Below, piece after piece: positions 8,371 to 16,953 of a stretch of 17,839 nucleotides of DNA (the stretch's first letter is position 1; every line of letters begins with the position of its first letter). The position numbers and the translations under genes were made by a program. The notes under the pieces were generated by a model. It had not been told where the DNA came from and did not search any database. It saw nothing but the letters and a program-made list of their open reading frames with translations. Source of the DNA: Neovahlkampfia damariscottae (lineage: Eukaryota; Heterolobosea; Selenaionea; Neovahlkampfiida; Neovahlkampfiidae); assembly GCA_016618085.1 (NCBI GenBank), contig JABLTG010000263.1:1-17839 (forward strand). Reading direction: 5' to 3'.

Positions 8371-9568
8371 TTAATTGCCAAGTATTGAGAGGAAAACAAA
8401 ACAACAACAGCATAATAAAGGCAAACAAATAATGATCAATAATAAAACGGAAAAGATCAAAGTACCAATAGCAATCCCGACAGCACCAGCAATTAATAGT
8501 AGTAAAATAATTGGCCATAGTATACCGATAACTATTAATGAGAACCCACCCGCTTTTTCTCCTGTCAACTAATGAAAGTTTTAATTTTTTTTTCTTTTCT
8601 AACTTGAGAATCAATAACTGGATCAAAAATTAATTTCCCATCAGTAGAATGATACAAATAAAGAAAAGGATCATTGATTTCTCGAATTTCAAATGAACTT
8701 GTTAAATTTTGAATTGTGGTCGTTGGTGCTTTGATTTTTTCATAATTCCCATAATAAGGTCCAAAACAAGGTGCACTGATAGAATAAAAAAGCTAATTTT
8801 TCTTACATGAATTCTTTTTTTGAAGCATCAAAAGTAACACAAACATTGATTAATGAATAATATAAAAAACAATAACCATTTGAAAAAACACCTCCATCTT
8901 CAGCACATTCTTCAAAGGATGTTAGAATTGATTATTTGACGAACTCATTTCAGCTGAAAGAGATGTTCCAACGTAACTTTTTGTGGTGTAGAAATCTACT
9001 ACTTCAATTTGATTTCGAAAAGAAGTTTTAGTTGGTGTTTCTAAATTCAAAATTTAAAAAAACTTAACAAACCTAAATTTGTGTATTTCATAGATATAAT
9101 GATACTTGATGGTAATTTTACAGTTTTTTCTTTAAAAAATGTGAATGAGGTTGTGTTGAAATAATGAGTTTTATAACTAGTTGTGTTTTCAGGAATTGGA
9201 TCACTCTATTGAAACATGTTAAAAATAGAACGTGTATACTTTTGTTATTGACGGTATGGATAAATCAGAAGAGCCACTACTTGTTGCTGAAGCAAATAAT
9301 TTCATATTTGAAACAACTGGTTGATGTAAATTTGTCCAAGCCTTTTTATTGTTAGTTTTCCTTATTTTCTTACCAGAGCAGATTTTTTATATGCTTGAAG
9401 TTCTTGGTTATATTGACTGATAAAAGTTAAAGGAATTCCAGGCGCAATAAAAAACAAAGCTACAATTACATAGAGCAGAAAAAAAAGAATAAGCATACAA
9501 ATTACAAACCCTCTCCATAATCTAATTGCCCTTGCTTTTTCTGAATTTTCTTTCAATTCCTTCATCAA
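8371..9568 (-). CDS. seven-exon membrane protein, unknown function
   Basis: Seven minus-strand exons (9568-9374, 9341-9240, 9205-9073, 9040-8945, 8909-8807, 8775-8604, 8568-8371) with six GT-AG introns of 31-35 nt join in frame to 332 aa. A basic N-terminus precedes one membrane segment (about 21-43: VICMLILFFLLYVIVALFF). Next comes a region of about 220 residues with N-x-T/S sites (ENTTSY, FNTTSF) and several Cys, then a long hydrophobic C-terminus (about 276-330: LIVIGILWPIILLLLIAG, then a second stretch rich in Leu/Cys) that could cross the membrane once or twice. The middle is likely outside the cell or in a lumen. No family was recognised. Its stop lies 35 nt from the stop of the RGS gene on the other strand. 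The splice model rests on frame and site logic only. Confidence 0.7.
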
Positions 9569-9598
9569 AGTTTGTTTTTTTTACTCGTTAAAAAATAG

Positions 9599-9603
9599 CC
9601 AAT
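9599..9603 (-). promoter_or_regulatory. CCAAT motif upstream of membrane protein gene
   Basis: A CCAAT pentamer, inverted with respect to the gene, lies about 31 nt before the ATG at 9568, in the short A/T-rich spacer shared with the + strand gene. It is a weak promoter candidate only. Confidence 0.2.
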
Positions 9604-9763
9604 TAAAATGTTATACAAGCTTTTTTGATTTTAATGAACAAAAAAAAAAATCAACAAAAATAAAACTGTTACAGAAAAGACAAATTAAAATTCTTCAGAT
9701 TTCGTCTCAATTTCTCAACTGACAGATTTAAGGAATCTGATTCTTGAAACCAATATCAAAATC

Positions 9764-10188
9764 ATGACTGAATGCAAAAAGTTACGTTTGGAGTTGGAAG
9801 CAAAATTATGTGTTCTAAAAAATTTATTCTTAAAGTTTCAATTGTCAAAATATGCTAATTTCCAAAGAAGCGAATTTTTTCAACTACCCAAGTACACAAT
9901 GAACTTGAAAGCACGATGAAGGACAAGAAGTTTTTGAAATGGAGTTTAAAAAGCATTACCAATTTCGAAAAATACCAAAGAAAGAAAGAAGACACCAAAT
10001 GAAGTAAATTCATCTGTCCTCAACGAAATTAGAATGGACAGGAGAATACGGAAAATATTCGGAATTTTATTATTAATTTCCCATCACTACTCAAGAAATT
10101 GTTTTTACCAAATGGGTCCACTGATCCAATTAAAGAAATGACTATCGACATATTCAGTAATTTATTGGAAAAATTGACCAATAATTAA
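9764..10188 (+). CDS. probable small multi-exon gene, structure unresolved
   Basis: The first frame opens at ATG 9764 (MTECKKLRLELEAKLCVL...) and looks helical or coiled coil. It continues upstream without a stop to about 9690, where CTTCAG could be a 3' splice site. It stops at 9917-9919. Later pieces in other frames also look coding, notably the last (about 10041-10188; NFIINFPSLLKKLFLPNG to a TAA at 10186-10188). A good 29-nt intron candidate lies at about 10004-10032 (GTAAATTC to AAATTAG). I could not find one set of introns that keeps the frame throughout, so this may be a pseudogene. No family was recognised. The possible final stop is only 5 nt before the ATG of the next gene. Confidence 0.35.
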
Positions 10189-10193
10189 CAATC

Positions 10194-12600
10194 ATGTCAA
10201 AAAGAAAAAGCAAAGGTTGGAGCAGACACCATTACTCCTTTCAAAAATGTTTTGACAATGCAGATATTTATCAAATGTTTTCAGCTTACTTGGAAGAATC
10301 AAAAAACTTAGAATTACTTAGATTCTACGAACTTGTAAAAGATTTCAATTTGCTCATGAACCAAACTACCAAACAGACAAGAGCCAAATCACTTGTTGAA
10401 AATTTCTTGAAAAAAGATGCACTGGAAGAAATCAACATTGACTCAGCTGCTTCAATAGAAACTTTAAAAAGATACGAAAAAGCAGTTTTAGGTGAAACAC
10501 TCTTTGACTCTAGTATTTTTGAACCTTGTCTTAAAATTGTTACTCATGATTTACAACATGATGTTTTTCGGAGATTCAAATTTGAAAAACCATTCAAAGA
10601 CTTTATGGAAACAAAAAAAAAGGAAATGGAATTAAAAGAGTTTGAACATGCTTTCACATCAAAAATTCATGAAATTGAAGAAACTGTTGAAGGAGAACAT
10701 CGTGAACTCGAGGAAGATTCAGCTGATGAAAGCGATGATTTAACAGAAACATTTACTTCATCCACAGAAGAAGTTGACCTATTTAAACTTTTAACAGTGA
10801 GAATTTCATTTTCACAAGAGGATATTGATGATGCTTTCAAAGACACTGGACTTTCAATCAACAGTTACGTGATGAATAAAATGATTATGGATATTATGAA
10901 ACCTTTTGTTGGAGCCAAATCAGTAGATTTAGAGCATACAGGGTCAAAGAAAATTGGTATTTCCTTTTTATTAAAAGGTTCAAAAAACCTTTCTGATGAA
11001 ATTCTCAAAATGAAAAAGATATCCAAAGAAAATGCAGTTAATTGGCTAAAATCTTATTTTAAATTGAAAGAAGACAAAGAAAGTGCAAAGAAAGTGTTTG
11101 AATTACTTGTGAAATACTCAGTTTTCGAACCATTAGCTGAAATTGAAGGATACAATACAACTGATATTTTCAAATTCACCATCAAAAAACAATGCGTTGT
11201 GATTGGATGTGGAGCAGCAGGTAAATTATCTAACAACTAATATGATTTAAATAGGCATTACTGTTGCAAATTTATTAAAAAACGAGATGGAAGTCATTGT
11301 AATCGATAAGAAATCAGAATTAACTTTCATCAATGGATTTTATCATTTAATTTCAAATCCAAGTAAAATAGAAGAATTAGAATTTCCAGTTGATTCAATG
11401 GTAAAAGGATGTAAAATTATACAATCTGCAGTTCAAAAAATTTCACCATCTGTAGTTTATCTAGAACATGATATTATTCCTTATGATTATTTAGTTATTG
11501 CATCAGGAAGTCATTATTATGTTCCTTATGAAGTCAATGCAAAACCTTTCCTACCAAAATATCCAGGTGATAAATTCGATGATATCAAAGATGAACTTTT
11601 TGATAAGAGTAAAATTCAAATTGTCATCCCATACAAAAAGAACAGCGTGATTTCAAATTTCCAAAACATCAGAAAAGCAAAGAAAATCATCATTGTAGGC
11701 TCTGGATCCGTAGCATGCGAAACTGCAGGGGAACTAGCTGCAAAATATCCAAATATGAAAATTGTTATTATCACTCAAGATTCAAGAGTCTTAAAGAAGT
11801 ATGTGGATAAAAAAATTACCAAAGCAACAATGAAAATATTCAAACAATATGGTAATATTGAAGTTATACCAAAAAAAGCAATTACAAGAGTTGTTGGAAA
11901 GCGTGTGTACTATAAAAGTGTCACAAATGATGTCACGACTAAAAAAGTTGAAGAATCAATGGAAGCAGATATTTTATTCAATGCAATCGGTTTAAGACCA
12001 AATACTAAAATGTTTAAACAATACATGGGTGATTCATTGAATGCTAGAGGTGCTGTTCAAGTGAATGATTATTTTCAAGTTCAATATGGAAAATTCAATA
12101 GAGGAGAAACAGAAAACAATTGCAAAGATGAAAATGAAGAATTGGATTATGATTCAGATGATGATTTACTCACCAATGATGAAGTTTCAGATTCATCTCA
12201 AGTAAACAAAATTCTTGAAGCAATGAGCATTGATACATTTACATTGAATACTAATTTCGATAGTGATGTAATTGAACAAGGTTATGAAAATATTTATGCT
12301 GTTGGTGATATTGTAGATACAAAAGAAGAGAAATTGACTTTCTTTGCATCACAACATGGACAAAGAGCTGCTCAAAATATTCTTATTTCAGAACAATGTT
12401 CTGATGTTGAAGAATTCAAAAGAAGAGCTATAAGATATAAAGGAGGTGGTACTATTATTCAATGTATTTCACTTGGATCTAAAGGTGTTGTCATTAAAGG
12501 ACACAAGTTTATCACACATGGATCTGTGGCAAAATACAAAGTTGAATTTATTGGAAAACAACTTGCCAATATTGTAAAAATTCATGAATCTGATAAATAA
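10194..12600 (+). CDS. RGS domain fused to AIFM2/FSP1-like FAD oxidoreductase
   Basis: Exons 10194-11220 and 11255-12600, split by a 34-nt phase-1 intron, give 790 aa. Residues about 16-138 form an RGS domain (HYSFQKCFDNADIYQMFSAYL, in short pieces: FQKCFDN, MFSAYLEESKNLELLRFYELV; ending VFRRFKFEKPFKDF). An acidic linker (about 155-190) leads to a helical region of unknown type (about 197-325). A pyridine-nucleotide-disulphide-type oxidoreductase follows. VVIGCGAAG (335-343) is the FAD loop, YDYLVIASGS (about 420-428) the middle motif, IIIVGSGSVACE (about 487-498) the NAD(P)H loop, and IYAVGDIVD (about 689-697) the second FAD motif. This order, with no redox-active CxxC, matches AIFM2/FSP1-type NAD(P)H:quinone oxidoreductases. 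An acidic insert at about 634-688 is unusual. The RGS domain and the start of the FAD loop lie in one exon, so the fusion does not depend on the intron model. Confidence 0.85.
11221..11254 (+). other. 34-nt intron, phase 1
   Basis: It starts GTAAATT and ends AAATAG. It splits the third Gly codon of the G-x-G-x-x-G loop of the FAD domain: G at 11220 joins GC at 11255-11256. Without splicing, the frame ends within ten codons. Confidence 0.9.
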
Positions 12601-13095
12601 ACATTACCTACATTTTCGATTGTTTGTTGGAAATAATTTACAATTTTGGAAATTAAAAACTAATTTAATTGGATAAACTTCTGATGAAAAGAAAATGAAG
12701 AAGAAAACCAACCAAAAAAGAAGGTTATTTACCCAAGTTTTCCTGTGGACGTTGTTCCTGCAATAGGAGAGTTTCTCGAAAACAGTCTTGACCGCAGGTT
12801 TCCTTAGTTTCCAAAGACTTTTACAACGCATCACAAATTGGTTCATACTGGAAAAACATTAATATCAGCATATATATTGCACCAAAAATATATCAAGTTA
12901 CCTCTTTTATTGACAATTTCTTTGAAACATTTTCACTTGACTCTTTTGAAAACCAAAAAAATTTAACAATTTTAAAAAAGATTGAAACGTTTAGAATTTC
13001 ATATTTTTTATTGAGAAAAGAATTTTTAAAACACAAAAGGTATTAATAATTTACGTTCGAAACAGTAAATATAAAATCTCAAATAAAATTATAAA
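12601..13095. other. intergenic region, no clear gene
   Basis: No supported gene lies here. The patch 12700-12850 is less AT-rich than its surroundings and holds short Cys- and His-containing stretches in different frames (for example CGRCSCNRR, and HHKLVHTGK in another frame). These could be the worn remains of a zinc-finger gene, but frames break several times. The rest is AT-rich spacer leading to the ATG at 13096. Confidence 0.35.
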
Positions 13096-13251
13096 ATGGA
13101 TCCAAAACAACCCAGCCAATTGAATTACGACGATGAATTGCAAGCAAGAGACATGTTAATTATGATGTTCAAAGATCAAATAAACAAATTAAAAAAAGAA
13201 CTAACTTTCACCAAAAGTGAAATCATACGTCTGAAAATTTGTCACTATTAG
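13096..13251 (+). CDS. short coiled-coil ORF, possibly a truncated host gene
   Basis: ATG 13096 begins a 51-residue frame (MDPKQPSQLNYDDELQ, then MFKDQINKLKKELTFTK) ending at TAG 13249-13251. The heptad-like pattern from about residue 14 to 46 suggests a coiled coil, and the A-rich leader before the ATG resembles other starts in the window. Its last nine codons overlap the end of the fibre-like viral pseudogene on the other strand, so the normal C-terminus may have been replaced by inserted viral DNA. No family was recognised, and it could also be a viral or chance ORF. Confidence 0.35.
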   Translation: MDPKQPSQLNYDDELQARDMLIMMFKDQINKLKKELTFTKSEIIRLKICHY

Positions 13252-13991
13252 CAATACCGTTTTCACCTGCTGTCTCATAAGTACCTGTAACAACCTTATA
13301 ATTACCTGTGTTATTTTTAAATTCAGCTGCCCATGAATTTGATGATGTAGTTGTAAATCTTGTGCCAAAATTGCTCAAAGTTACAAAGTTAATTCTTTGA
13401 TCACCAGCAGCATCTATGGTAATATCTGAACCAGTTTTACTTACAATATCATTTGTTTCAAGGAATGCACGGTATTCATTGTAATATTTCCAGTCCCAGA
13501 TAAAACTGTTGCTCCATTTATGGTTTGGGCACCTTCAGACATGATAAAATTTGAGTTAGCCCCAACATCAGGTATAGTATAATTTTTATTGTTTGAAGGT
13601 TGGATGACATTAATTGTAGATGTATTGTGCTCAAACATTTTACCGATTTTGTTTCAACATATTCATTGGCTTTCAATTGATGAACTTCAGCTTTGTATTT
13701 ACTTGCATCAGCATTATCTTGATAGACTATAGGTTGTGAATCAATAAATAACCCTTTATCAAGAGGTATATTAATATTATCACCTGTTGCATCAACATTA
13801 CCATCTTTAATTTTGTTTGTTCCATCACCTACGATGATCTTCTCCCCACTTTATACATCAGCCGCGTTTCTTTGAACCATATCAGCAACTGATGGAAGAT
13901 TAGTTCCCGAGAATGTCGGTAAATTGGTTCCTGTTAAATCTTGAGGGTTTAAATGAATATCATTTCCTTCGATTGTTGCAGCTTTTAAAAT
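13223..13991 (-). pseudogene. viral fibre/spike-like structural gene, decayed
   Basis: Three minus-strand frames continue one another: 13991 to about 13640, about 13638 to 13470, and about 13480 to the TGA at 13225-13223. Together they span about 255 codons, with one in-frame TAA (13853-13851) and two frameshifts. Composition is rich in Gly, Thr, Asn and Asp with low Lys, unlike the host genes. Phrases such as NLPTFSGTNLPSVADMV, EKIIVGDGTNKI, YTIPDVGANSNFIM and DITIDAAGDQRINF resemble the beta-rich shaft or adhesin modules of viral fibres. Structural attachment protein is an inference from this style, not a named family. No start ATG remains. It diverges from the capsid-like gene across about 30 nt. 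Confidence 0.55.
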
Positions 13992-14023
13992 TTATATTAT
14001 AGATTTAGAAATTATAATATACG
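13992..14023. promoter_or_regulatory. short divergent spacer between two viral genes
   Basis: About 30 nt of almost pure A/T separate the diverging fibre-like and capsid-like frames. The strings TATATTATAGA and AATTATAATAT could be TATA-like elements for each direction. This is position-based inference. Confidence 0.25.
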
Positions 14024-15056
14024 ATGTTTGAAGTACATCCAAGAGATTTAGAAGCTGGTTTATCAGCAGTCCCATTATCTTTAAACAATGCTCTTCCACA
14101 ATGCTTTGATTTGAAATCAAAAAGATATTACAATGTTTTACAAGGTGCAGTTGAGAGTGAAGTTGGTATTCACAGAGCGGGAAATCCAAATTCATCCAAT
14201 GTAAATATAAATTGCAACCCTTCAAATAGTGCTGATAGTTTGGTTCACCCATTAGCATGGAAAAAGGCAACATGGAGATTAACATTGAAGGCTACACCAG
14301 CGGGAAACGTAGCAAAAGCAGCAGCATGGAGTACAGATGCTCTTTCTGCAAATTTTATTATTGGTGATCATCCACTTGATAAAGTCATCACAGGGGAAGA
14401 ACTTTAAATCAACGGAAATGCTTTTTCAGTTTCAAATCAACAAGATTTCCATGAGGCTTTTTATAGATTTGCAAATTCAGTAGATGACAAGGTTGGTCAA
14501 CATTCATTGACACCAAACCAAATGGATGAATTCAATACTTATGGAGATGCATTGTTAACAGCGAAAGATGCTTTTAGTCAATATTTTAATTTTCTAGTTG
14601 GTGAACCAAGAGGCGCATTTACAAATATTAAATATTTCAAAGCAGATGGAACAACAGCATTTGATTTTTCAGATTTGATAGCTGCAACCGCGTCAACAAT
14701 GATAATTGAGTTTACAGTGATGGAACCAATTAAAATATCACCATTTTACTTTCAACCATATTGTTTGAGCGGAATTAAAACAATGACTTACTCAAGGGAA
14801 CTTTGGAAATTATTCAAGAATGATATGCGCAAAGAGTTCAGTTGGAGCTATTGGTTTAACATCTATTTTAGCACAATTGACCGATTTTGAATTGCATTTC
14901 AATTATTTCACACCAAAATTGCTAGCGAACATTCCATCAAATGTTGTATATCCTCATCAAGAAATTGAATATCAAGCTCAAGATTTAACTGATGGATCAT
15001 CTCGAACAGCAAGATTTAACAATTTTAATTTAGCAAGTGTTCCTCGAAAAGCATGA
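14024..15056 (+). pseudogene. viral capsid-like protein gene, decayed
   Basis: ATG 14024 opens 127 codons up to an in-frame TAA (14405-14407). The same frame then goes on to about 14790, where it shifts by one and continues to the TGA at 15054-15056. The full span is about 344 codons. Composition is balanced and host-unlike (Pro, Ser, Asn, Ala). Stretches such as HPLAWKKATWRLTLKATPAG, AFSVSNQQDFHEAFYRFAN, LTPNQMDEFNTYGDAL, FTVMEPIKISPFYFQPY and, after the shift, HFNYFTPKLLANIPSNVVYP read like the beta strands and loops of a jelly-roll capsid protein. The length suits a single jelly-roll protein better than a double jelly-roll major capsid. I cannot name the family with certainty. It lies next to fibre-like, zinc-finger and polymerase genes, which supports a virus origin. 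Confidence 0.55.
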
Positions 15057-15090
15057 AAAAACAAAAAAACACCAAAATGCAGTTAATAGA

Positions 15091-15581
15091 GTAAAAAAGA
15101 ATTTTTGTACAGAGTGTAACCAACAATTCTCAAATCAATTCTTTTTTCGAGACACAACAAGAACAAGCATGAAGGGTTAGTCAGATATAACTATCATTGT
15201 TCAACCTGTGATATTTACATGAAAGACAAAAAAGAAGTTTTAACTCACAGAGACTGCAAGAAACACTTTGATGTGATTAGATTTCTTTATTTTTGTGATG
15301 TATGTGATGAAAACATACTCTTGAACAAAGAAGGTTCAATAAGAGCTCATAAGGATAAACATCATTACAAATGCGTTTTAAAAACTGTTTTTTATCAAGA
15401 TTTCAAAAGAACTGACATCACTTGGGTTACCAACGCGAAGAGAATAAATGGAAAGAAATTTCGTGCTGCTGTTGTTCGTCAACCTGTAATGTACAACAAA
15501 AACACTGAAACATATGAACCAATTGTTGAAACAACAGTTAGACAACAAAAGACCTACAAGAAGAAAGAATTACAAAAGTAA
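15091..15581 (+). pseudogene. C2H2-type zinc-finger protein, frameshifted
   Basis: Three finger-like units run in order. The first has CTEC at about 15106-15117; its two His (RHNKNKH) appear only after a one-base frame change near 15150. The second is CSTC with H-x5-H (LTHRDCKKHF), and the third is CDVC with H-x3-H (RAHKDKHH). After them comes a basic tail with KRINGKKFRAAVVRQP, ending at TAA 15579-15581. An intact shorter frame starts at Met 15219 and holds only the third finger whole. Small zinc-finger proteins between structural and replication genes are common in viruses and Polinton-like elements, where they bind nucleic acid. The first start codon is not clear. It lies about 35 nt after the capsid-like gene. 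Confidence 0.5.
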
Positions 15582-15624
15582 TCAAAACTTTCAGATATCA
15601 TCATAAGGTTCAGATAAAAATGAA

Positions 15625-15852
15625 ATGGACAAAGTTATCAAAGAATTAGCTTCTTATGTTGAATACCATGGAATTGAAATAACAGAGGAAGAATATGACG
15701 GAGATTTTGATGAAGACTTAGAAAACCTTGATATGTTAGTTGAAGATGGCACTCGAGCGTTTTTGTTAGAATTAGCGGAAACTATCCATTATATTCAAAC
15801 TGGTGGTGAGGAAACAGATGAAGATGAAGAAGAAGATGGAAAAGAAGAATAA
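15625..15852 (+). CDS. small acidic protein of the viral island
   Basis: This 75-aa intact frame is strongly acidic and ends in an Asp/Glu run (DEDEEEDGKEE). Residues 1-60 look helical (VIKELASYVEYHG; RAFLLELAETIHYIQ). It shares YDGD and a helix of the form F-x-x-L-A-x-x-I-x-Y-I with the ORF at 16032, so the two are probably diverged copies of one small gene. The family was not recognised and no domain is known. It sits 43 nt after the zinc-finger gene on the same strand. Confidence 0.5.
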   Translation: MDKVIKELASYVEYHGIEITEEEYDGDFDEDLENLDMLVEDGTRAFLLELAETIHYIQTGGEETDEDEEEDGKEE

Positions 15853-16031
15853 ATATTTCCAAAATGTTGTCCTGTTTTTTCACTAAATAATTTTTACTTT
15901 TTAAAATTTTTGTTTTTTAAAAAACGTTTATTTTCAACTTTTTAGAACAACAATTTAGGTGAATTGATTTTTTGGAATAATCTCAGTTTTTGGTTAAGGT
16001 ATAATACAAAGAAAAATGGAAACATTTAATT

Positions 16032-16367
16032 ATGAAAAGAAAAGAATATACAACAACAATGAAATTATCAAAAAAACAAAGAACACATTTGAAATCACTT
16101 GGAGAAGAAGAAAACATTGGAAATTATGATGGAGATTACAAATTAATCAAAAATGGTTCAACAGAATATGATGAAGTATTAAATTTAATGGATAAAAAAG
16201 ATAAAATGTATTTCCAACAACTAGCCAGTTTGATTGAATATATTTCTTTAAATGAATTTGTTCACTTGAAGGTTAAAAAATACAATTTATTGAAAAATAA
16301 TTTAAAATCAAAATTGAGTGAAACAATAAATAACAAAACAATTGATTATAAAGGAAAAACACTTTAA
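16032..16367 (+). CDS. small protein related to the 15625 ORF, possibly disrupted
   Basis: This 111-aa frame has a basic start (SKKQRTHLKSLG), then GNYDGDYKLIKNG and MYFQQLASLIEYI, which parallel YDGDF and AFLLELAETIHYI of the acidic ORF upstream. From about residue 78 (HLKVKKYN) the composition changes to Lys/Asn-rich. The same frame goes on past the TAA at 16365-16367 (ELIKSNQLPKKFKND), and a direct repeat begins at 16263, so the second half may belong to an inserted element. No family was recognised. Confidence 0.4.
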   Translation: MKRKEYTTTMKLSKKQRTHLKSLGEEENIGNYDGDYKLIKNGSTEYDEVLNLMDKKDKMYFQQLASLIEYISLNEFVHLKVKKYNLLKNNLKSKLSETINNKTIDYKGKTL

Positions 16368-16953
16368 GAACTTATTAAATCAAATCAATTACCAAAAAAG
16401 TTTAAAAATGATGTTTGTACATATAAGTATCACTTTAATTGATGTAAAATAAATAAAATTAGACAAAAAGAAATTATTATATGAAAATTTGTATGAATTT
16501 TTTACAACATGCAAGTTTAGAAAGAAAAAAATGAATATAATTTATGTTATGAGTGCATATGAAATCATTTCATATACAATTATTAATACAACAAAATCAA
16601 GAGTCAATGGAGAAATTTTTATTAAATTTTTAGAAGATTTAACTTAATTATACTAGAAAATTCAATATTAATGATGGATAATGTAAAAATCCATTATGTT
16701 TTTGGTGTATCTTCTTTAATAAATACTTTAAATTTAGAATATTATTATTTACCACCATATAGTAATTTTAATTTCATATACCTTAAGCATACATACCAAC
16801 ATACAATTAACAATATATTAAAAACAAAGAAGAACTTCTCACATTACCATTTGAAGAAAAGAAATTTTACACAATTTATTATAATGGAAATCTAACAGAA
16901 ATATTATAATGGTTAAAATACAATTTAAAATACCACTTAGAGGTTAAATATTC
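16263..16953 (+). repeat. imperfect ~20-bp direct repeats flanking the transposase remnant
   Basis: The string CACTTGAAGGTTAAAAAATA (from 16263) resembles CACTTAGAGGTTAAATATTC (16934-16953). The copies lie on either side of the Tc1-type transposase remnant. They are too long to be the 2-bp TA target duplication of Tc1/mariner, and no clear terminal inverted repeats were seen. They may be a chance match in AT-rich DNA or repeated coding motifs. Confidence 0.25.
16531..16895 (+). pseudogene. Tc1/mariner (IS630)-type transposase fragment
   Basis: Two frames show the DDE-domain pattern of the Tc1/mariner-IS630 superfamily, which moves by cut and paste. The first (16531-16647) reads IIYVMSAYEIISYTI then RVNGEIFIKFLEDL, the strand-turn and the vnGe-F-x-x-F-L helix of the family. 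The second (16671-16895) reads MDNVKIH, the second catalytic Asp with Asn and His, then LEYYYLPPYSNFN, the L-P-P-Y-S-P-x-x-N-P motif with the usual N-P-I-E lost. The third catalytic acidic residue is missing, stops lie between the parts and the frame shifts near 16660, so it is dead. The DNA-binding N-terminus is not recognisable. It lies between small viral ORFs and the polymerase remnant, so it may be a later insertion. Confidence 0.6.

Noticed and set aside
8375-8572. Plus-strand 65-residue ORF
   Set aside because: It is the antisense shadow of the hydrophobic last exon of the seven-exon membrane gene.
9164-9355. 63-residue plus-strand ORF
   Set aside because: It lies opposite exons 2 and 3 of the membrane protein gene, which have frame-keeping introns; this ORF has no support.
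10667-10861. Ser-rich minus-strand ORF
   Set aside because: It is the antisense of the acidic Glu/Ser linker in the RGS-oxidoreductase gene.
12604-12846. 80-residue minus-strand ORF
   Set aside because: It has mixed hydrophobic and basic composition, no motif, no splice logic and no matching neighbour; it is probably a chance frame.
13992-14285. 97-residue minus-strand ORF opposite the capsid-like gene
   Set aside because: The plus strand carries the structured capsid-like frame; the antisense product has no recognisable pattern.
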